Below, in pieces: positions 41,247 through 49,869 of a stretch of 64,000 nucleotides of DNA. The notes below the pieces were generated by a model that ran no database searches, was not told the DNA's origin, and saw only the letters and a list, made by a program, of their open reading frames with translations. Position 1 is the first letter of the stretch; each line of letters opens with the position of its first letter. Source of the DNA: Naumovozyma dairenensis CBS 421 (taxonomy: Eukaryota; Ascomycota; Saccharomycetes; Saccharomycetales; Saccharomycetaceae); the NCBI RefSeq assembly GCF_000227115.2, contig NC_016479.1:806001-870000 (forward strand), in the 5' to 3' direction. A program made the translations under genes and the position numbers.

Positions 41247-42932
41247 CTATAAAATAAAGTATTTATCATCTTTACAATCTTCAGGAGTTTTCTCGATAAC
41301 ATCTTCAATATCCCATCTTTGACATTTACCATCGGGACTTTGCTTGCCAGAACTTAATTTCAAATTCAATTTTTCTCCAACTTCATTAACATGACGTAGT
41401 AAATAGTCTATATCTTCTTTGGTTAAAGAAGCTGACATACAGAATCTAACTCTAGATTCAATCAATGGAGTAGCAGGATAAGCAACAATAACTACGGCAA
41501 TTTTCCTTTGCAACATCATTCTTGAGAAAGCAGGCATCTTCGATGGACAGTATAATAACATTGGAATAACAGGGGAATCAGCAGTACCATAAACAATGAA
41601 TCCTAATCTTTGTAATCCCAAACGTAAATAACGAGAATTGAAAGCAATACGTTGTAATCTTTCTTCACCTTCACCTGGATTACGTTTACCGATAATAGTT
41701 TCCAAAGAAGAAATGATTTGAGCTAACACTGGAGCTGGAGATGGTTCACCATAACTTGCAGTATTTATATCCAATCTTAATCTATCAATAATCCATTTAT
41801 CACAAGCAATATAACCACCAGCTGCACCGAATGACTTGGTGAAAGTACCCATTAGGATATCAATTTCATTTGGATCGATATCGAAAAGTTCACAAACACC
41901 GCGACCTGTTGGACCCATAGCACCAATTGAATGAGCTTCATCAACGTATAAATAACATTTATATTTCTTCTTCAATTCAACCAATTTGGGTAAATTACAT
42001 AAAGTACCTTCCATGGAATACAAACCTTCCACACAAATGATAATCTTCTTCCATGGACGATTAGTCTTTGGTTGACCAAGTACAATTTGTTCTCTAATTA
42101 ATTTCTCCAAACCTTCCATATCACCATGTTTGAAAGTTCTCACAGCAGCACCAGATAATCTGACACCGGTTCTAATGGAAGTATGATTCAATTCATCTGA
42201 AATGACAAGACATTTAGAATCCATAAATGCATTAAAGAAATTAGCATTAGTACTGTACCCCATTGAGAAAATCATTGAATCTTCTTTACCAATGTATTTT
42301 GCCATTAATTTTTCAGCTCTTACTTGTAAATCCGTAGTACCGATTTGAGTTCTTGGACCCCCAGATGGGATCCCATATTGATCGATACTTTCCAAAGCAG
42401 CGTCAGTACATTGACCTTCACTTTGAGCGAATCCAAGATAATTATAAGAAGATAAATTCAAACACATGGAAGTGGTACCTGGATAGGTGAAATATTCATT
42501 CAAATTATGAGATATTCTATCAATACAACGAATAAATCTACCGGGGACACCTGTGGTTGGTCTTGAGAAACAATCATCGATTCTCATTTTCAATCTTCTT
42601 ATGTAAAAACTTTCAAAATTGGAATACCATGGAGCTAACCCATCATGTTCTAAGATATCTAAATGTTTATTTTTCTGGAAAGTGACACCTAAGAAATCGT
42701 GAATGTGACCAAGGATAATTAGGATTAGATAATTTAAATATGTCAATAATGAAATATAATATGGGGGTGTATCGATGGTTGGTTTATTTAGTGGGACACC
42801 ATGGAGTGTTTTCACTTTATGAAGATATTTTTTGCTTGTTAATTTACCAATTTCATTTTCTCTTTTGACTTCAATTGGGATATCTTCTGGTTCACAGAGT
42901 GGAACACGAGTGTAATTAGCAGGCGTACTCAT
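41247..42932 (-). CDS. LCB2: Lcb2, serine palmitoyltransferase catalytic subunit
   Basis: A 561-residue protein, exactly the length of S. cerevisiae Lcb2. A membrane segment lies at about residues 52-73 (YYISLLTYLNYLILIILGHIH). The fold-type I PLP aminotransferase core carries LYVDEAHSIGAMG and the Schiff-base motif GTFTKSFGAAGG with Lys366. Together with Lcb1 it condenses serine and palmitoyl-CoA to 3-ketosphinganine in the ER, the first committed step of sphingolipid synthesis, under Orm1/2 control. IPT1, the last enzyme for complex sphingolipids, lies 12 kb away, as in S. cerevisiae. No defects seen. Confidence 0.98.
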   Translation of the reverse strand: MSTPANYTRVPLCEPEDIPIEVKRENEIGKLTSKKYLHKVKTLHGVPLNKPTIDTPPYYISLLTYLNYLILIILGHIHDFLGVTFQKNKHLDILEHDGLAPWYSNFESFYIRRLKMRIDDCFSRPTTGVPGRFIRCIDRISHNLNEYFTYPGTTSMCLNLSSYNYLGFAQSEGQCTDAALESIDQYGIPSGGPRTQIGTTDLQVRAEKLMAKYIGKEDSMIFSMGYSTNANFFNAFMDSKCLVISDELNHTSIRTGVRLSGAAVRTFKHGDMEGLEKLIREQIVLGQPKTNRPWKKIIICVEGLYSMEGTLCNLPKLVELKKKYKCYLYVDEAHSIGAMGPTGRGVCELFDIDPNEIDILMGTFTKSFGAAGGYIACDKWIIDRLRLDINTASYGEPSPAPVLAQIISSLETIIGKRNPGEGEERLQRIAFNSRYLRLGLQRLGFIVYGTADSPVIPMLLYCPSKMPAFSRMMLQRKIAVVIVAYPATPLIESRVRFCMSASLTKEDIDYLLRHVNEVGEKLNLKLSSGKQSPDGKCQRWDIEDVIEKTPEDCKDDKYFIL

Positions 42933-43510
42933 CTTGGTACGTCACCAGGCTTGTGTTTATGTATTTTTGCTTGGGTTCCTTAACAAATTGGTTACTCGTT
43001 CTTTATTTAATATTGTCCGAGGCGTGTAGGTAGAGTTGGAAGAAACAACACGTTGTCGACCGATATTCAGTGCAGCACTTGAAGAAACAGGTTATGGATG
43101 GGAAGTATTATTGATCCAGACGAACAACCTATATACCAGACCTCGTTCTATAATACCAAATGATGATATAGCTACAATATAAGGGCTCATTCATCACCAA
43201 TTTCATTTAATGCAATTAGGAGAGCAGAGGTGAAAAGTTGACATTTTGAAGACAAACAAACCAAAACTTCCAACTTTTGGAAAATTGCGCGTATCGCGTG
43301 TTTACAGCCAGACACCGCATTACAACACCAAGCGGACGACATAACAAAAAGGTTTAAGTCAATCTGTCTGTCATCGTTTGCGATAGAATATGGTCATAAG
43401 AGCATTTATTTATATCTTCGTTTGTTTATTTGTTTGTTTGTTTGTTTGTTTGTTTGTTAGTTATATAGTTCTATGTTTTTTTACACATGTTACCTTTACA
43501 GCATTGTTTT
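42933..43510. other. LCB2 promoter region
   Basis: A 578-base interval containing the LCB2 promoter and, near the YDR061W-homologue stop, a TTTG microsatellite. No gene recognised. Confidence 0.5.
43429..43458 (+). repeat. (TTTG)n tetranucleotide microsatellite
   Basis: About seven uninterrupted copies just downstream of the ABC-ATPase gene stop. Confidence 0.95.
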
Positions 43511-45118
43511 TCAATTGTTGTCAATATCACCAATCGTATATTCTCCAGGTTTAATCAATCTTAAATAATGGTCACATTTAGGTGTCTCTTCTTCGACATG
43601 TGCAACAACGAAGACAGTTCCAGGCCAATGTTCTAAAAATTCTTGACATTGAATCATGGGCTCTATTTCCATGGCAGAAAAAGCTTCATCTAGAATTAAT
43701 ACTTCTGGCATCTTGATTAAACCTCTAATAAATAATATCAACTTTTGTTCACTGACACTCAATTCTTTAAACGATTTATTGATGATTGATGTTAACCCAA
43801 AATAACTAATATACATATCCACCAATTTCTTTTGATTCTCATTTAATTTTGACCACATTGGTAAGAAATTGTTTGGGCCTTCATGAAATCCCGTAGAGAT
43901 ACATTCAAGAACATTCAATTTATCTCCCACATTCTTTAATAAAATAGCATGTAATTCAGGAGATGACATTCCAATCTTTTTATTTATATCAAAATAATTG
44001 GCATTCCCACTTCTCCTTTCAATCCCATTTTCAACAACTTTAGAGTTCCATGATTGTGGATGTTCAGCAGTAATTAATGATAACAATGTTGACTTACCAC
44101 TTCCATTATCACCTCTAATATGCCATTTACTTCCAGGTTGAACTTCCCAATGTAAACTTTGTAAAACAGGTTCACCTTTATACGAGACATTCAGACCCTT
44201 TAATTCTAATGTATGAGGCATCTTAATGACTTCATGTTTAGATTTACCATACAATGGATGCATCGCTACTAAGTCATTTACCGTGTAAGAGTTTTCTTCA
44301 TTCAATATTTGCTTCTTAAGTATCTCTTGTTCTTGTTTCCTAATCTGATCAATTTTATTTTGTACTTCCTTAATAGGACCTTGGAAAAGAATCCCCAATT
44401 GCTCATCAACACAACAAAGATGAGTAGCCCATGATGGTAAAGGATCTTGGTACCTCAATCCAATTACCACGGGACATCCACGAACACTGGAAGTATGTTC
44501 AACAGTTGGAGCATTATAATTACTTAGAAGTTTTGAAATAATACTAGTTGCCTTAGGATCCAATCCTAAAAATGGATCATCGACTAACAACAAATCAGGT
44601 TCCTTCAATAAACTATTAGCTAATCTTGCCCTTCTCATTTGTCCATTACTTAACCCCATAGCCCATCTATCTTGCAGTTCCACCAAATTTAACTCCTTAA
44701 TTAATTTCTCATATAATTTCATATTAATTTTCCTATTTGAAGTAGAAACTTTATAATTAACGAATTGTGATCCAATGGAATCACCAAGAATGAATTGTTT
44801 ACAAGTTTGATCATATTCGTCTTTATAAAATTCATAACGAGCACTTAAATGAGCCGTAGGGATAGCACCCTTGAATTGAACAGTTTCAATTTTAGGATCA
44901 TGCGTGAGACCATATTTTAATGATAATGGAGTTTCACTTAGATATTTACTGCTTAATATGTTCATCATTTTCACTTTACCGGGCCCCCAAAGGATCCATT
45001 TTTCATTGGGATTGATTTGGAAATTCTTGATTGGATTTTGAAAGATTGGTTTGGCTGTTTTCACAAGGGATTCCTTAAATATACCGTTTGTTATTCGAAC
45101 AATATATGGTGCAGTCAT
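43511..45118 (-). CDS. YDR061W: mitochondrial ABC-type ATPase (YDR061W homologue)
   Basis: A 535-residue soluble protein with two ABC nucleotide-binding domains and no membrane segments, matching S. cerevisiae YDR061W (539). Domain 1 (about 30-250) has a degenerate Walker A (WGPGKVKMM), signature LSNGQMRRARL and Walker B LLLVDDPF. Domain 2 (about 300-530) has a normal Walker A GDNGSGKST, signature-like LSVSEQK and Walker B VLILDEAF. The E. coli ModF/PhrA-like arrangement is the nearest known design. The S. cerevisiae protein is mitochondrial; its function is unknown. It is the last gene of the chromosome IV-like block; MAK21, next in S. cerevisiae, does not follow. Confidence 0.9.
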   Translation of the reverse strand: MTAPYIVRITNGIFKESLVKTAKPIFQNPIKNFQINPNEKWILWGPGKVKMMNILSSKYLSETPLSLKYGLTHDPKIETVQFKGAIPTAHLSARYEFYKDEYDQTCKQFILGDSIGSQFVNYKVSTSNRKINMKLYEKLIKELNLVELQDRWAMGLSNGQMRRARLANSLLKEPDLLLVDDPFLGLDPKATSIISKLLSNYNAPTVEHTSSVRGCPVVIGLRYQDPLPSWATHLCCVDEQLGILFQGPIKEVQNKIDQIRKQEQEILKKQILNEENSYTVNDLVAMHPLYGKSKHEVIKMPHTLELKGLNVSYKGEPVLQSLHWEVQPGSKWHIRGDNGSGKSTLLSLITAEHPQSWNSKVVENGIERRSGNANYFDINKKIGMSSPELHAILLKNVGDKLNVLECISTGFHEGPNNFLPMWSKLNENQKKLVDMYISYFGLTSIINKSFKELSVSEQKLILFIRGLIKMPEVLILDEAFSAMEIEPMIQCQEFLEHWPGTVFVVAHVEEETPKCDHYLRLIKPGEYTIGDIDNN

Positions 45119-46157
45119 ATTCGTTCAGTATTCTTATATGAATTATAGATATGTGCGTAAATCTTGCCCTCGAACAATTTCTGTTAATTTAACGATAGCC
45201 AGAAAGGATACGATTGAAATTTTCAAAGCTGCTTCTTTTCAATTAAGTATAGTTAATATGTTTGAAGAACGAGTCATCGTGACCCTTTAGATACCAAATT
45301 AAAACCTTATTCATCAAAATTAGTGCTGAAAATGAGTCTTATTCTATTCTACTTATTTTGACGGAAATTAAAAAAAAAATAGGAATTATCTCCTGTCCTT
45401 ATCGCCGCATATCTCCTGTTCTCATCACAGACTAATATGAGAGTATAATATAACGATACCCAATTTAGTCAATAGATATGTCAGATAAATGTTTCTCAAA
45501 TACACTATTGTACTTATTTGGAGGTATCAAGACCTTATTCCCCACTTCGATGAGTAGTTTACATCTACATCTCATAGTATATCCGCCCTTTATAAGGTAG
45601 TTGAGGTTAGGTGTTTCCAGTAGTAGGCGCATATAGTGTTTTACATTTTTACAACAACTTACTACTACTTCGAATTTATAGCAGTGACCAATTGTTCCTA
45701 TATGCTGTTTCTTAGTCCGTGAATACGTAACCACTTGTGACAGCCTTTGGAACGGTGTTACCTTAAGAGCATCGTCACATCAATATACAACTGTGAAACG
45801 TACATTCATTAGTATATGTTTTATCACGTGTATATGTACCACATAGCACATTGTTGATACCCTTCCCGAATATCGATTTTATATCAACTTGCCTTGTTGC
45901 AGTAACATACCTGTAGTGGAAGGGCATAGTTTGTATTTCTATTTCAATTTCTACAGTACAGTACAGTAGTACGAGTAAATAAATATCGAAAATTGTTAAG
46001 CGCCTGTGTTTGAACTTTAAAGAAGAACAAAACAACGTTGAAAAGTTTCAATTAGTACTTTCTATAGAGGACACCTAGATAAGACAAGAGAGATAGCAAG
46101 AAGTTATTGTATATTCCAATAACAGCACGAACATTCTCAGTATATCTCGTCTCAATT
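45119..46157. other. intergenic region at a synteny break
   Basis: A 1.04-kb region between the chromosome IV-like block and LSM2 (chromosome II in S. cerevisiae). No gene, tRNA or LTR that might have mediated a rearrangement is recognised. MAK21, expected here, is absent. Small frames (45465-45734, 45775-46035) have no similarity I know. Confidence 0.5.
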
Positions 46158-46567
46158 ATGCTATTTTTCTCCTTTTTCAAAACATTAGTGGACCAAGAAG
46201 TGGTCGTCCAAGTATGTTATTTCAAGAACGCTTTAATGTATTCTCTATTAAATTCCTGCCATTCTTACTAACACTAATTTTCCTATTGTCTATTCATTAC
46301 GATGTTGATGACTACTACTATTTTTATGATCAGTTAAAAAATGATATAGAATTGAAAGGTACTCTACAATCTGTTGATCAATTCCTAAATTTAAAATTAG
46401 ATAACATTTCATGCACAGACACAAAGAAATATCCTCATTTAGGTTCAGTAAGGAATATTTTCATTAGAGGTTCCACAGTAAGATATGTTTATCTAAATAA
46501 AAATATTGTCGATACCAATTTATTACAAGATGCTACTAGAAGAGAAGCCATGAGTGAGAGAAAATGA
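46158..46567 (+). CDS. LSM2: Lsm2, Lsm ring subunit (spliced, two exons)
   Basis: Joined exons 46158-46211 and 46334-46567 encode 95 residues, the length of S. cerevisiae Lsm2. Exon 1 encodes the Sm-fold start MLFFSFFKTLVDQEVVVQ; exon 2 continues LKNDIELKGTLQSVDQFLN and ends TRREAMSERK. Lsm2 is part of the Lsm1-7 ring (mRNA decapping in P bodies) and Lsm2-8 ring (U6 snRNA in the nucleus). The intron interrupts the gene after codon 18, the same place as in S. cerevisiae (54-nt first exon, 234-nt second exon in both). Reading straight through the intron gives a false 117-residue frame. Confidence 0.97.
46212..46333 (+). other. LSM2 spliceosomal intron
   Basis: A 122-base intron with 5' splice site GTATGT (46212-46217), branch sequence TACTAAC (46266-46272) and 3' splice site CAG (46331-46333), the first AG after the branch point. 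Branch A to AG distance is 62 bases, at the long end for yeast. Confidence 0.96.
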
Positions 46568-46810
46568 AATGAAAAAAAAATATAACAAAACGAAACGAGA
46601 GAATTAACTAACAATTTAATGAACAAGTCTCAATATACAATTAAAAACACAACTAATATATCTATAAGGGTGAAAATGGAATAGTTGTACAGAATACTAT
46701 ATTATCTATAAAAAAAATGTAAAATATATACTATTCAATGTAATAACGTACAAAAAAAGAAAAAAAAAAGACAAAAAAAAGAGAGATGATATTCATATGT
46801 ATTATGCATG

Positions 46811-47371
46811 CTATGTAAGTGGTGTTAATAAACGTTTTTGACATTTTGCTCTTGTATGGCCTATTTCATGACAAAATGAGCAAGCTATTTTATTCTTCTT
46901 CTTTTTTTTCTTTTTGTCAGTCTTGTTGGAGGAAGTTTGATTGCTACTGATTTCTTTGCCCAGTAGGGGTCCCGACGATGAACTTGCAGGTGAGCTCTGC
47001 TTCTCTATGCTTCCAACTTCAATTTCTTTGTTGGTATAATCACCAAGATTTTTATTATTCTCAATAATTGGGATTAATGCGTATTTCTTATGGTCATCCT
47101 TTTCAATAACCTCAATACCATTCCTTAATATTTTATCCAATTCAGTCTCATTAAGTTGAAACTCTCCTTGATTTCCCAGGGGATTATCATTAATATTTTT
47201 CGATAGATTTAGAAGAAGACTAATCAAAGTATTCAATTCTTTTAATTTATATTCATATTCCAGTCGTAATTGTGTACCATCATTTTGTTTTGCTAAGATT
47301 AATTTAGCTAATTTATCCATCACTTGTGAAATTTTTTCAATATCATGTTCTGTATTCCTTGTCGTACTCAT
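46811..47371 (-). CDS. unrecognised zinc-knuckle protein
   Basis: A 186-residue protein I do not recognise. Residues 1-65 look like an alpha-helical coiled coil (EKISQVMDKLAKLILAKQ; LEYEYKLKELNTLISLLL). The middle is polar. Near the C-terminus a poly-lysine stretch (KKKKKKKNK) precedes one CCHC zinc knuckle, CSFCHEIGHTRAKC (C-x2-C-x4-H-x4-C), suggesting single-stranded nucleic acid binding. The end is KRLLTPLT. It starts with a normal ATG at 47371 and lies between LSM2 (convergent, 243 bases) and DUT1. The layout resembles a small RNA-processing factor or a fragment of a Gag-like protein, but nothing in the sequence decides this. Confidence 0.7.
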   Translation of the reverse strand: MSTTRNTEHDIEKISQVMDKLAKLILAKQNDGTQLRLEYEYKLKELNTLISLLLNLSKNINDNPLGNQGEFQLNETELDKILRNGIEVIEKDDHKKYALIPIIENNKNLGDYTNKEIEVGSIEKQSSPASSSSGPLLGKEISSNQTSSNKTDKKKKKKKNKIACSFCHEIGHTRAKCQKRLLTPLT

Positions 47372-47878
47372 CTCGTCCCAATATTCTTCTCACTCAATAT
47401 TATGCCGTCATAACTGGAGAATGAATAAAACGTTATGTACAGTTCATGTTTTTTATCTACTCATTCTTATTCTATCATCTTTTCATCTTAACATCGATCT
47501 ACGTACGTACTTTAATTTTGCAGATTACTCTATACGTAGTAAGCGTGAATGTTATGGCATCGCAGAAAATATGCAAAAAAAGAAAAAAAGGTTTCGATCA
47601 ATGTTAGTGGGTAGCGCTGTTAATTAATGTTTCCTGTACATATAAGCATTGTAAATGATCTAGAGGATAATATTGTAAGCACTGATATGCGGGAATAAAA
47701 TAGATTCTTGTCGATATAAACATAAACATACCCATTTTTTAAGAAAGAGGTTAGGCGTACGTACGTAGTTCAAATTAGTTTATGATACGAATCTTATATG
47801 ATGTATTGTAAAAAAAAAGAAGAGTAATAATTACATATTCATATATGAACCTCTAGTATAGTATGTATATGTATCTTT
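47372..47878. other. intergenic region upstream of the zinc-knuckle gene
   Basis: A 507-base interval: promoter of the zinc-knuckle gene and the DUT1 3' flank. A duplicated CGTACGTA word (47500-47508, 47758-47766) is the only thing noted. A 68-codon plus-strand frame (47421-47627) is not called. Confidence 0.5.
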
Positions 47879-48322
47879 TTATTTACCAGTACTACCAAAT
47901 CCACCTTCACCTCTTAAACTTTCTTCCAAAGAGTCCACGATGACCAATTCAGCGTTATCTACGATTTTCTCCAAGATCAATTGAGCCACTCTATCACCAA
48001 TCTCGACGTTGAAATCTTTTTTGGAATGATTGAAAAGAACTATTTTAACTTCACCTGTATAATCTCTATCCACTACTCCTGCACCGGTTTGAATACCATG
48101 TTTTACCGCTAGACCAGATCTTGGAGCAATTCTTCCATATGTACCTAGTGGGACAGTGAATGAAATATCTGTAGAGACTAGGCCTTGACCTTCAGCTGGG
48201 ATAATTGTAGGTTGAGATGCGTAAATGTCATAACCTGCTGCCGTGATGGATCCTTTAGTTGGGGCTTTTGCAGTGGTGGAACGGAGTTGAACTTTCAATT
48301 GTGATTGAGAAGATGTGGTCAT
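47879..48322 (-). CDS. DUT1: Dut1, dUTPase
   Basis: A 147-residue trimeric dUTP diphosphatase, exactly the length of S. cerevisiae Dut1. The open frame runs 41 codons further upstream through a TA repeat, but ATG 48322 ([15 protein letters not shown]) is the family start. All five dUTPase motifs are present: [41 protein letters not shown] and the C-terminal [10 protein letters not shown] that closes over the uracil site. It hydrolyses dUTP to dUMP and pyrophosphate, keeping uracil out of DNA and providing dUMP for thymidylate synthesis. It is essential in S. cerevisiae. No MCB (ACGCGT) site was noticed upstream, where such S-phase genes often carry one. Confidence 0.98.
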   Translation of the reverse strand: MTTSSQSQLKVQLRSTTAKAPTKGSITAAGYDIYASQPTIIPAEGQGLVSTDISFTVPLGTYGRIAPRSGLAVKHGIQTGAGVVDRDYTGEVKIVLFNHSKKDFNVEIGDRVAQLILEKIVDNAELVIVDSLEESLRGEGGFGSTGK

Positions 48323-48391
48323 GATTGATTTGGATTCCTGTGTTATTTTTTTCTTTCTTGTGGTCTGGTGATGCTGTGGTAGTGACACACG

Positions 48392-48418
48392 TATATATAT
48401 ATATATATATATATATAT
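48392..48418 (+). repeat. (TA)13 microsatellite
   Basis: Perfect dinucleotide tract 70 bases upstream of the DUT1 ATG. Confidence 0.95.
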
Positions 48419-48425
48419 GTAGACA

Positions 48426-48450
48426 TACAATACAATACAATACAATACAA
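48426..48450 (+). repeat. (TACAA)5 pentanucleotide repeat
   Basis: Five perfect units, eight bases from the TA tract. Confidence 0.95.
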
Positions 48451-48484
48451 TAATAATTCAAGAACCAGCGAATCTCTCGAAGAT

Positions 48485-48508
48485 GGAGTGGAGTGGAGTG
48501 GAGTGGAG
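48485..48508 (+). repeat. (GGAGT)n pentanucleotide repeat
   Basis: Four perfect units plus a partial fifth; G-rich on the plus strand. Confidence 0.95.
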
Positions 48509-48651
48509 GGCCGTTTATTTTTTTTTTATTTTTCCTAGACGGAGACAGAGACGGAGACGGCGCGGCGCGGACACCCAGACATCCAGAGCACCCAGGACAC
48601 ACAGGGTAACAGACAACTGAACGGAGGCAAATTGTCCGGACAGTGCGAATG

Positions 48652-48705
48652 TATATATCTATATATATATCTATATCTATATATGTATGTATGTGTGTGT
48701 GTGTG
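48652..48705 (+). repeat. TATC/TA, GTAT and (GT)n compound microsatellite
   Basis: Interrupted TATATC units grade into GTATGTAT and a short (GT)n run. Confidence 0.85.
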
Positions 48706-48829
48706 GATGAACAGATGGATGGTCTCTAATGGCAGACTAACACAATAACGATATAACATAACAACAACATTCAAACTGCATCTTTGTGTCTGTCTATACG
48801 TACAATCCCTACGCAACGCTACGCTACGC

Positions 48830-48849
48830 NNNNNNNNNNNNNNNNNNNN
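48830..48849. other. assembly gap (20 N) in an ACGCT repeat
   Basis: The gap begins directly after ACGCAACGCTACGCTACGC (48811-48829) and ends 13 bases before the MOG1 ATG, so an unresolved pentanucleotide repeat and part of the MOG1 leader are missing. Confidence 0.95.
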
Positions 48850-48862
48850 ATCAAATCAAATT

Positions 48863-49561
48863 ATGAGTAACAGCAGCAACACATCTAACACGCCAGTGGA
48901 AACCCCATTATATGGAGGTGCCATCACTACTGTCATCCCACAGGGGTTCCTAGACGTCTCCATGTTAAGGGAAGTACCAGATACTCAAGAGGTATACGTT
49001 AATAATAGAAGCACAGAAACACAACCATATAATGATGGTCTAGCAAATGATGAATCCATCATCATAGACTTATTGCAAGCTGTCCCTGAATCAAATGATC
49101 TTGACGCTTTGAAATTACATATTGAAGATATAGTTTCCTTAAATAATACGACCACTAATAATAATAATAGTAACAATAATAATAACGAGACAGTACAAAA
49201 AGATGACACTACTGCTCCTACTCCTGCTCCATACCAGATATTGAACATCCAAACAGATATATCAAATACATACTTGGGAACCAATTGTATATCTTGTATC
49301 GTCGTGGAATCCGCTACGAAATGGGGCAAACAAGAAATGAAGGAGACTTTAATCACATGCATTGGGCTAATAAGATTGAAAGAGGTAGAAACCGATGTTA
49401 TCATTACCATTAATGTACCAACTACTGAAGAAACAACTACAACTACAACTACAACTATAGATCCAAATAAAAATTTACCAACTAACGTTAAGGCAAGTTC
49501 TCTATTATTGAAACAAATGTTGTCTCAATTTAAAGTTATAGATAAATCTTTATTCGTATGA
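48863..49561 (+). CDS. MOG1: Mog1, Ran (Gsp1) nucleotide-release factor
   Basis: A 232-residue homologue of Mog1 (218 in S. cerevisiae). The conserved N-terminal block LYGGAITTVIPQGFLDVSMLREVPDTQEVYVN is the Ran-binding surface; GLANDESIIIDLL and the C-terminal TDVIITINVP, FKVIDKSLFV follow. Low-complexity Asn (about 95-110) and Thr (about 190-200) runs are inserted. Mog1 binds GTP-Gsp1, stimulates nucleotide release and supports nuclear protein import. The start ATG lies 13 bases after an N gap; family comparison suggests it is near the true start, though S. cerevisiae Mog1 has a longer leader, so a few codons could be hidden in the gap. Confidence 0.94.
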   Translation: MSNSSNTSNTPVETPLYGGAITTVIPQGFLDVSMLREVPDTQEVYVNNRSTETQPYNDGLANDESIIIDLLQAVPESNDLDALKLHIEDIVSLNNTTTNNNNSNNNNNETVQKDDTTAPTPAPYQILNIQTDISNTYLGTNCISCIVVESATKWGKQEMKETLITCIGLIRLKEVETDVIITINVPTTEETTTTTTTTIDPNKNLPTNVKASSLLLKQMLSQFKVIDKSLFV

Positions 49562-49869
49562 ACACTGTACATAAGACATATATATATATATGGATATAAT
49601 ACAATACTCTTTGTATTTCTACTCTATTTCTACTTTACTTTACTTTACTTTACTTTACTGTCATTTTTATTGCAAGTTGCCGCTGGTTAGAAAAAAAAAA
49701 AATTTAGATCTTTAGAACAAGAACAACTTCAGATTATCTACGTAGCTTTTATATCCATATAGTTAGTACCTTTAGATTAGAATTAAATTTACAGATCTTA
49801 ACATTAGCAACACAGCAGCTTCTACATTACATATCTTCTCATCTATAAAATACACTTGCCATTTTGACC
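49562..49869. other. MOG1-HOC1 intergenic region
   Basis: A 308-base spacer with a TA block (49580-49591), the (TACTT)n repeat and a poly-A tract (about 49691-49701). No gene. Confidence 0.6.
49631..49659 (+). repeat. (TACTT)n pentanucleotide repeat
   Basis: Almost six units just downstream of MOG1. Confidence 0.95.

Larger units (their letters stand above)
48323..48862. other. DUT1-MOG1 divergent promoter packed with tandem repeats
   Basis: A 540-base divergent promoter made largely of short tandem repeats of different unit: (TA), (TACAA), (GGAGT), GAGACG-like, TATC/TA, (GT) and (ACGCT), the last running into a 20-N gap. No gene. Confidence 0.8.

Noticed and set aside
48255..48602. 115-codon minus-strand frame antisense or upstream to DUT1
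   Set aside because: Made of the TA, TACAA and GGAGT repeats and the DUT1 N-terminus in another frame.
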